From positions 124,001 to 188,000 of the forward strand of contig JAYKYS010000038.1 in assembly GCA_036924285.1 (NCBI GenBank): a stretch of 64,000 nt of DNA. Reading direction: 5' to 3'. A program made the position numbers and the translations under genes. Position 1 is the stretch's first letter. Each line of letters opens with the position of its first letter. Source of the DNA: Asterella californica (taxonomy: Eukaryota; Streptophyta; Marchantiopsida; Marchantiales; Aytoniaceae). The notes below the pieces were generated by a model. It saw only the letters and a program-made list of their open reading frames with translations, searched no databases and had not been told where the DNA came from. Positions 58,406 to 64,000 of the stretch are shown here, one piece after another.

Positions 58406-58992
58406 AACGCGCGTGATGGATGTTGGGGGTGCGGATGGATGTCGATGTTGATTAGTGGAGAAACGGAGAAGTGAACGATGCTGCTGATCATGCTGTGGTG
58501 TGACCAAGATGTCGTTGATGGACTTGAGACCTTCCTTGCTCTCCTCCATCGTCCATTTCCTCCTCATCCTGGGACGCATTATTGCGTGCAGACGATAGGA
58601 GGAAGCACAAAGGAAGAGCTGCCAATCGAATGCGCAGCGCTGTGCTGTGATGAGGAACTTGAGAGATGATGTCTGCTGTGATGAATTAATGATCGGAAGG
58701 ATGGCAGACGATTTCAGATAGTAATCTCCTTCTAATACACGAACAACTAAATGCTTCCGATGTTGGCGCTTGTGAATTCACGATGCACGCATTAGCATGA
58801 CTGTACACTGCCGAGACGTCTCAAGAGCGGAAGGAACACTTACATGCGCTTCCGATGCAAGACGATAGTATTAGCGGATTAATTAACAGCAGTTCAGGAA
58901 GTCGAGGTTGCGCGCAAGTGTCGTGATTGTAATGGGTGCTGTGTATGTTGTTGTTCGCGATTGAACCTGACACAGTTGCTGCTGCTTGCGCT
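58406..58992. other. Intergenic, upstream of LRR-GPCR gene
   Basis: 587 bases between the GPCR signal-peptide ATG and the stop of the coiled-coil gene. 58406-58579 could code an N-terminal extension of the GPCR. The rest shows no supported frame. Confidence 0.45.
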
Positions 58993-61809
58993 TTACGACT
59001 CATCCGACTTCGCGTCATCCTTGTCTGCCTTCACCGACAATGACGTTGTGCTCTTCGCTGTGACCTTGGTCGCAGCAGTCTCACTTTGTTTCTTCTCCAC
59101 TTGTTTCTTCACCTCCTCCACTGCCTGATCTAACTTCTTCTTCGCTTCCTTCACATCCTCTTTCTTCTGTTGTAAATCTTTCTCTGCTGTTACTAAATCT
59201 GCCTCAAGAGCTTTCTTTAATCCTTCATCTTTCTCATTCAAGATATCCTTCTCAATCGATTCATACTTCGATTGTGCTATCGCTTTCGTTACCTTTGCTG
59301 TCCTGAATTTTAATCGAAGTTCTGTCACTTCGGTTGAGAGCGCTAATTCACCTTTCAAGGCAGTAGATTGTGCATCACGTGATTTCTTGAGTTCAGCAGA
59401 GGATTTACCTTCCTTTTCTTTCTTCTTCTTCTCCTTTTCAGCTTGTTTTGCTTGTTTTTCCTTCTTCTTCTGTTCAGCTGTCTTCTTCGAATCAGCGATC
59501 TTCTGTGCTTCCTTCTTCTGTTCAGCTTCTTTCTCTTTGCGTTTTGCTTTCAAATCTTCTTCACGTTTCTTCTCTTCTTTCTTACGCTTCGCTTTCTCTT
59601 TCTTCTCCTCTGCTTCACGTGCTGCCTTCTTCTCTGCCTTCTTCTTCTTCTCTTTCTCCTTCTGCGCAGCTTCACGTTTTGCTTGTGCTTCTTTCTTCTT
59701 CTTCTTCGCATCACGTTTCTTTTCTTCTACTAACTTCTCTTCTGGTGTCAAAACTACACCCTTCTTCTCACGATCAGCTTTCTTTGCAGCACGTAACGCT
59801 TTCTCTGCTGTAGCAGCCTCAGATTTACGTTTTGCTTCCTTTGCTGCGCGCTCTTTCTTTTTAGCTTGTGCGAGGTCAGCACGTTTCTTCTTTTGTTCCT
59901 TCTCTTTTGCCTCTCGTGCACGCTTCGCATCTGCACGTTTGGCCTTTCTCTCAGAATCAGCTTTACGTTCTGCTGCTTTCTCCTCCTCCTCTTGTTGTGG
60001 TGTTAACTTGATACCCATTGCAAGACGGACTGCACGCTTACGTGCACGATCTTCTGCGAGTGATGATAGCTCTGCTCGGTATGCTGCTTCTCTTGCTAGT
60101 CGTTGTGCTTCCTTCTTCATCTTCCTCGAACGTCTACCAACTTCTTCAGCATGTTCCTCAGCACGTTTGGCTGCTTTACGATCACGCTTCGCTTTGACGG
60201 TTGCAAGTTGTAAGGTAAATTGTGCACGATGCTTCACACGATCTTCATCCGTCATCTTGACCTTCTTCTTCGCGAGGAATTCTTCCTCCTTCTTGAGGTT
60301 CTTCTCGAATTCAGCACGCATACGTGTTTCTATGGATTTAAACTCAGCTTCATATGCGAGTTTACGTGCTTTACGTGCTGCTTGACGTGATTCTTTACGT
60401 GCTTTACGTACATCTTCCTGTGCTTTCTCTTGATCATCACGTGCATGCGATTTCATGTCCTCAGTAGAAGCTGGATCAGCTAAGATTGTATTCAAGTGCA
60501 CGCGTGCATCATTCAAGGTCTTCTCGTATTGAATTAAGACATGAAGTGCTGACTCGGAATCACGTGAGGCTTTCTGAGATTTCTTCTTGGCTGCTGCAGA
60601 GGATTTCTTAGCTTTTGCGAGAGAAGCAGATTGTTTCTTGGATTTCTTTGACTTGGAAGTGGAGGATTTGCTTGAGGAGGATTTCTTTTTGTCAGAGGAA
60701 GATTTCTTACCACTCTTCTTATCTTTCTTCTCTTTCTTTCTCTTTTCCTCTTCTTTCTTCTTTTCTTGCTCTTTTTTCTTCTTCTCTTGCTTCTCCTCAT
60801 ACTTCGCTGCTGCTTCTGGACTTGTGAGGGAGTTGGCTAAATCAGCATCACCTCTCGCACGCTTCGCATGTGCTTCTACTTCTGCAACATGTTTCTTGAG
60901 TTGTTTGATAGCAACAGTACGTGCATCAACCAATGGTTTACGTGTCTCCTCACGTTGTTTCTTCTTCTTCTTCCTATCCTCTTCATGCTTCTCATACAAC
61001 TCATCTTGTAATCTCTTTGCATCACGTGCTTTCTCGAGTTTCTTCTGTGCTGTTTTGAGCTCCTCACGTGCGGCAGCTTCCTCTTTTTCGAGTTTTGATT
61101 GGTGTGCTTTTAACTCTTCGGCTTGTTTCACATCTGGAGCACCGAGTGTTTCTAACTCTTTTGCAGTCTGAAATTGTTGTTTATTCAGCTCATCAATCTT
61201 CGCCGCTGTTTCTTTCTGTACTCTCTTCAATTCTGCATCCGCATCGTTCGCTTTCTTCTCCGCATCTTCTGCAATCTTCTTCGATTCTTCACGTTTCTTC
61301 ACTAATGCAGCTTCGACTTTCGCTATCTCTGCTGCAGCAGTTTCTTGTGCTGCTTTTGCTGCAGCGAGTTGCTCCTCTTTCTCATTGATGGTTGCAGCAA
61401 CTTTCGTTGTCTTCATGGCTGTGGCGGAAGGCTGGGTTGGTGTTGTGGCTGATGCGGAGGCTGATGCGGATGCACCAACAGCTGGCGTATCCTCCATCTC
61501 ACTCCTTCCTTCAGCTGATACACTGACAGCATGTTCCAGCTCAATCAATTGTAACTCCAAATCCATACTTTCTTCCAGCTCATGTGCATCATCAAGACGT
61601 GATTCGAGTGAGGTGATTTCTGTGTGAAGGGAGTGGGCATCGTGCAATGAGGAGGGAGAATCAGCAGGGAGGTGAAGGAGGAGAGGTGAGGAGTAGTCAG
61701 TGACGGATGATGATGCTGCGGTGAGTGTGATGAATATGAGTAGTAGTATGCATGTTGTTGTTATTGTAGCAAATAGGCAAGCTGCCCGCTGGGCGCTTCG
61801 TCGTGTCAT
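58993..61809 (-). CDS. Lys/Glu/Ala-rich coiled-coil protein with N-terminal signal sequence
   Basis: Intronless frame; I favour the ATG at 61809 (938 residues), which begins a basic stretch and a hydrophobic core (CLFATITTTCILLLIFITLTAAS). An upstream ATG at 61905 would add 32 residues. After the signal sequence come Leu/Glu helices (LESRLDDAHELEESMDLEL), an Ala/Ser/Thr linker, then about 750 residues of charged heptad-like sequence dominated by Lys, Glu, Ala and Arg (KKEEEKRKKEKKDKKSGKK, AKREAAQKEKEKKKKAEKK). This predicts a very long coiled coil or single alpha-helix rod. It ends with KSTTSLSVKADKDDAKSDES. No enzymatic motif is present. It may be a rod in the secretory lumen or at the cell surface, or a type II-anchored cytoplasmic coil. 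Composition alone makes remote homology unreliable. Confidence 0.75.
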   Translation of the reverse strand: MTRRSAQRAACLFATITTTCILLLIFITLTAASSSVTDYSSPLLLHLPADSPSSLHDAHSLHTEITSLESRLDDAHELEESMDLELQLIELEHAVSVSAEGRSEMEDTPAVGASASASASATTPTQPSATAMKTTKVAATINEKEEQLAAAKAAQETAAAEIAKVEAALVKKREESKKIAEDAEKKANDADAELKRVQKETAAKIDELNKQQFQTAKELETLGAPDVKQAEELKAHQSKLEKEEAAAREELKTAQKKLEKARDAKRLQDELYEKHEEDRKKKKKQREETRKPLVDARTVAIKQLKKHVAEVEAHAKRARGDADLANSLTSPEAAAKYEEKQEKKKKEQEKKKEEEKRKKEKKDKKSGKKSSSDKKKSSSSKSSTSKSKKSKKQSASLAKAKKSSAAAKKKSQKASRDSESALHVLIQYEKTLNDARVHLNTILADPASTEDMKSHARDDQEKAQEDVRKARKESRQAARKARKLAYEAEFKSIETRMRAEFEKNLKKEEEFLAKKKVKMTDEDRVKHRAQFTLQLATVKAKRDRKAAKRAEEHAEEVGRRSRKMKKEAQRLAREAAYRAELSSLAEDRARKRAVRLAMGIKLTPQQEEEEKAAERKADSERKAKRADAKRAREAKEKEQKKKRADLAQAKKKERAAKEAKRKSEAATAEKALRAAKKADREKKGVVLTPEEKLVEEKKRDAKKKKKEAQAKREAAQKEKEKKKKAEKKAAREAEEKKEKAKRKKEEKKREEDLKAKRKEKEAEQKKEAQKIADSKKTAEQKKKEKQAKQAEKEKKKKEKEGKSSAELKKSRDAQSTALKGELALSTEVTELRLKFRTAKVTKAIAQSKYESIEKDILNEKDEGLKKALEADLVTAEKDLQQKKEDVKEAKKKLDQAVEEVKKQVEKKQSETAATKVTAKSTTSLSVKADKDDAKSDES

Positions 61810-62304
61810 GAAGCAGAGGTTTGCTGAAGGAAAGAAGGAATGAAAGCATAGAATGAGCGAAGTGGTCAATGAGGGTTCAAAGTTAGTACATGGTCTGCAC
61901 TTCATTCGCTCACTTGCTCACCTCGCCTGCAACGATTCGAGGATTTGAAGCAACGCAGAAAAATTGAGACAAGTCTTGGACTTCGCATTTCTACAGTCAT
62001 TTGTGTACAGTCAAGGTCGTAGCAATTTCTGAGTCGAAATATTTCAAAGCATTTCATTGCACGGTTTAGCGTTGTATGTATTAAAGGTGAACGATCGCAC
62101 GTAAGCGTTGCTGTTCTTCGTTGGGCATGCTCATTGCTACGTTCGTTGATTGTTGCGAGATGATTGGATTCGAATCTCACATGACCATTTGGAGACAGAA
62201 GAAAAGGTGAAGTTGGATGTTGAGGCAGTTATGTACATGCGGAAGCAACAAAAAAAAGGAATCATTGAGGCGTAATGAGGATGTGAAAAGTCGGATGCTT
62301 CCGT
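61810..62304. other. Intergenic, upstream of coiled-coil gene
   Basis: About 495 bases to the stop codon of the PLAC8 gene. No supported coding frame beyond a possible N-terminal extension (61810-61905). A TTCGAAT motif near 62170 was checked for a tRNA T-arm and does not pair. Confidence 0.45.
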
Positions 62305-63203
62305 TTAGAGTGGAATGGCGTGATCACGATCGACATGTCTTGCCTCCTGTGCGACAGAGCAACACTGGCAGAAAGTGTGTAGGAGACAATCCTCACATTG
62401 CGAGCCTGGAATCTGATAATGTTCACGTAATTGAGTACGATACTTTGTACCGAGGTAGATCTGAATGATGTTACATGCCATTGCGAGAAGGATAAATGGC
62501 CAAAGTGCTGTTGCATCAAATACAAATTGAAAGATGTACATCAGTAACCATGGTAATCCATATGCAAGAAGTGCATGCGAGTATTGCATGAAGCGAATAC
62601 GCTCCATTGTCGATGCCCATCTTAATGGTGAAATACACCATGACAGAATACAGATAGTTAAGGAATCAAAACAATCACAGATACCATCTGACCAAAGACC
62701 ACGTGGAAGATGGCCTGGTTGCCCCATTGTTGCACCACCAGCGACTGGAATCACATATTGTTGAGGTTGACCTGCCTGATTGTACATCGGCTGTTGACCA
62801 GCATAACCACCTGCAACCGGCACGCCATAAGGAACTGTGAGGAAGAGATCAGAAAGATGTGAGTACGATCAAACACGGTCATTCAGTATCATGAGCACGA
62901 AGATTCATCACCTCAACACACGAGCCGAGGTTATCAAATGCAACTCCGATAACGTCACGCAGCCGCCAACTTTGATTCCATCTTCACCCTTCTCACTTCC
63001 TTCCTCATCCCCCCATTCCTCTTCAACTCACCTTGTCCCTGTGGTTGTTGTGGCTGATATTGTGGCTGATATTGTGGCTGTGGTTGATACGGCTGCTGGT
63101 ATGGTGCTGCAACACCGCCTGGTGCAATATGTGGAGCTGCATACGCTGGTTGACCAGCGACACCGCCGTTCGTGTTATCAAGTGGTGCGTACGGATTCGA
63201 CAT
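62305..63203 (-). CDS. PLAC8-family Cys-rich membrane protein
   Basis: Exons 63032-63203 and 62305-62834 with a 197-base phase-1 intron, giving 233 residues. The start at 63203 (MSNPYAPLDN) gives a Gln/Tyr/Pro-rich N-terminus with short QPQY repeats (YQPQPQYQPQYQPQQPQ), common in PLAC8/Ama1-type proteins. The PLAC8 domain follows: GLWSDGICDCFDSLTICILSWC, hydrophobic helices (HALLAYGLPWLLMYIFQFVF, WPFILLAMACNIIQIYL) and the terminal Cys cluster CEDCLLHTFCQCCSVAQEARHV. In plants and fungi, related proteins affect cell size, cadmium resistance or Ca2+ influx; here the role is unknown. It is probably a plasma-membrane protein. Intron retention gives a quick frame change, so the spliced form is the functional one. 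Confidence 0.9.
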
Positions 63204-63611
63204 GATCACGGGAGAAGAGAAGATGGGATGTGCAGAGGGGAAGGAAGAGGGGAGCGAAAAGTGAAGCAACGAATGAGAAATTCTCAACCAGTACTTTTTC
63301 GAGCCTTGATTTCACACGCACGCATGGTCGAATGAGGCTGTCAAATTTTCTTTATACTTAATAGATTAGTTCAAATATGTGGCAAAAATAACAGACCATG
63401 ATGTTGGTTGGTTCAGGCAGGAGAAGCACCGAAAATGACGCTAAGAAAAATCAGCACTTGCGAGATTCATTGCGTGTTGGTGAGGTCTGGGAGAAGAAGG
63501 CATGTGCGCTGAATAGTGAATTCACATTGCTTATGTCATCCTTCTGTCCTCATCTTCCTCCTTCTCTGCCTCATCCTCCACTCCAGCAGTTATCTTCTCT
63601 GGATTCCGACG
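63204..63611. promoter_or_regulatory. Divergent intergenic region, PLAC8 / secreted acidic protein
   Basis: 408 bases between divergent starts, presumably promoters for both. An A/T-rich TTTTCTTTATACTTAATAGATTAG lies at about 63347-63370. No supported coding frame. Confidence 0.3.
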
Positions 63612-64000
63612 ATGCGCCTCACCACTTTCATTGCAGCTGTGACGCTGCTCCTATGCCTATCACTCGCTGGTAATGCACCTACATCGAATGATCTGATCAG
63701 CAGTCGCAGCAGCGCATCCTCCTCCACATCATCCTGGTTCGTCAACGCAGATGCATCAGCATTCGATGATGAGGACGATGTACCGCAACTACCGATTGTC
63801 GATGACGATGATGCACCTGCAGTATCGGCCACAGTGCCAACTCCTTCAGAACCAACGCCTGTTGCGCCAATCAAGCCAGTTGCGCAGAAGAAATCTTCTA
63901 TCATCGATGATGACGATGATATCGATGAACTTCTCGCTGATTCAGATGAATTCGAAGGTGCAACACCTGTCATAACGAAGCAGAAAGAGAAGACCAAAAC
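63612..64000 (+). CDS. Secreted acidic protein, N-terminal part, runs off the window
   Basis: Open frame from ATG at 63612 to the window end (129 full codons, no stop). The start gives a signal peptide (LTTFIAAVTLLLCLSLAGNA). The mature part is Ser-rich, then strongly acidic with Asp runs (AFDDEDDVPQLP, VDDDDAPA, IDDDDDIDELL), a Pro/Thr/Val linker and Lys-rich QKEKTK at the edge. No domain is visible yet. The opposite strand also has an open frame (63590-63997), but it lacks any such start signal and is the complement of the Asp/Ser codons. Confidence 0.7.
   Translation, partial: MRLTTFIAAVTLLLCLSLAGNAPTSNDLISSRSSASSSTSSWFVNADASAFDDEDDVPQLPIVDDDDAPAVSATVPTPSEPTPVAPIKPVAQKKSSIIDDDDDIDELLADSDEFEGATPVITKQKEKTK

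Noticed and set aside
59387..60385. 332-codon Phe/Ser/Ala-rich open frame on the plus strand
   Set aside because: Complement of Lys/Glu/Arg/Ala codons of the coiled-coil gene; no signal, domain or homologous pattern.
62140..62200. tRNA gene suggested by TTCGAATC-like T-loop
   Set aside because: Flanking bases do not form the 5-bp T-stem and no acceptor or anticodon arms are found.

Overview
The window is nuclear DNA from a eukaryotic microbe. Long genes are interrupted by few, short introns (76 to 197 bases, mostly 76-132) with GT..AG ends and donors such as GTCAGT, GTGAGT and GTTAGT. The standard code fits, there are no operons or Shine-Dalgarno sites, and protein families are typical of free-living protists: FYVE/PH/TKL kinase, class C 7TM receptor, animal-type haem peroxidase, EF-hand, PLAC8. 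FNIP-like leucine-rich repeats and LRR/LamG receptors fit an amoebozoan or similar protist, but I cannot fix the lineage from sequence alone.

Layout. 44-10719 (+): a giant LamG/EGF/multi-pass membrane protein. 11190-13434 (-): a decayed copy of the LRR gene at 44401. 13721-14500 (+): an unrecognised protein. 15381-19442 (-): first member of a Cys-module/polyserine surface protein family. 20134-22749 (-): EF-hand protein. 23046-24919 (+): type-B carboxylesterase 1, followed by a rearranged LRR-gene fragment. 25566-27434 (-): HxxxDG acyltransferase. 28353-34607 (+): PH/FYVE/TKL kinase/PH protein. 35300-41512 (-): second and largest polyserine protein. 41822-44059 (+): haem peroxidase. 44401-46692 (-): intact LRR protein. 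47046-48923 (+): carboxylesterase 2, nearly identical to copy 1. 49290-52112 (-): third polyserine-family gene. 52496-58405 (-): LRR ectodomain fused to a class C GPCR. 58993-61809 (-): Lys/Glu/Ala-rich coiled coil with a signal peptide. 62305-63203 (-): PLAC8 protein. 63612-64000 (+): start of a secreted acidic protein running off the window.

The standout is inside the kinase. Between the Gly and Thr of the conserved GTPEWMAPE motif of the activation segment lies an in-frame 230-residue insert (30636-31325). It begins with Cys and ends with His-Asn before Thr, and has intein-like B, F and G blocks. No AG acceptor lies near its 3' boundary, so a spliceosomal intron cannot restore the kinase. 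Protein splicing would rebuild an intact T-loop. This looks like a nuclear mini-intein sitting in the switch region of a signalling kinase. The same protein also seems to carry its FYVE finger inside a split PH domain.

Most other genes encode secreted or surface proteins with N-terminal signal peptides, so the locus is rich in cell-surface and extracellular functions (adhesion, sensing, secreted enzymes). Tandem exon duplication, a near-identical esterase pair and LRR-gene debris show recent local turnover. All splice coordinates were placed by eye from reading frame, GT/AG ends and paralogue comparison. Domain calls come from motif recognition; no search was run.
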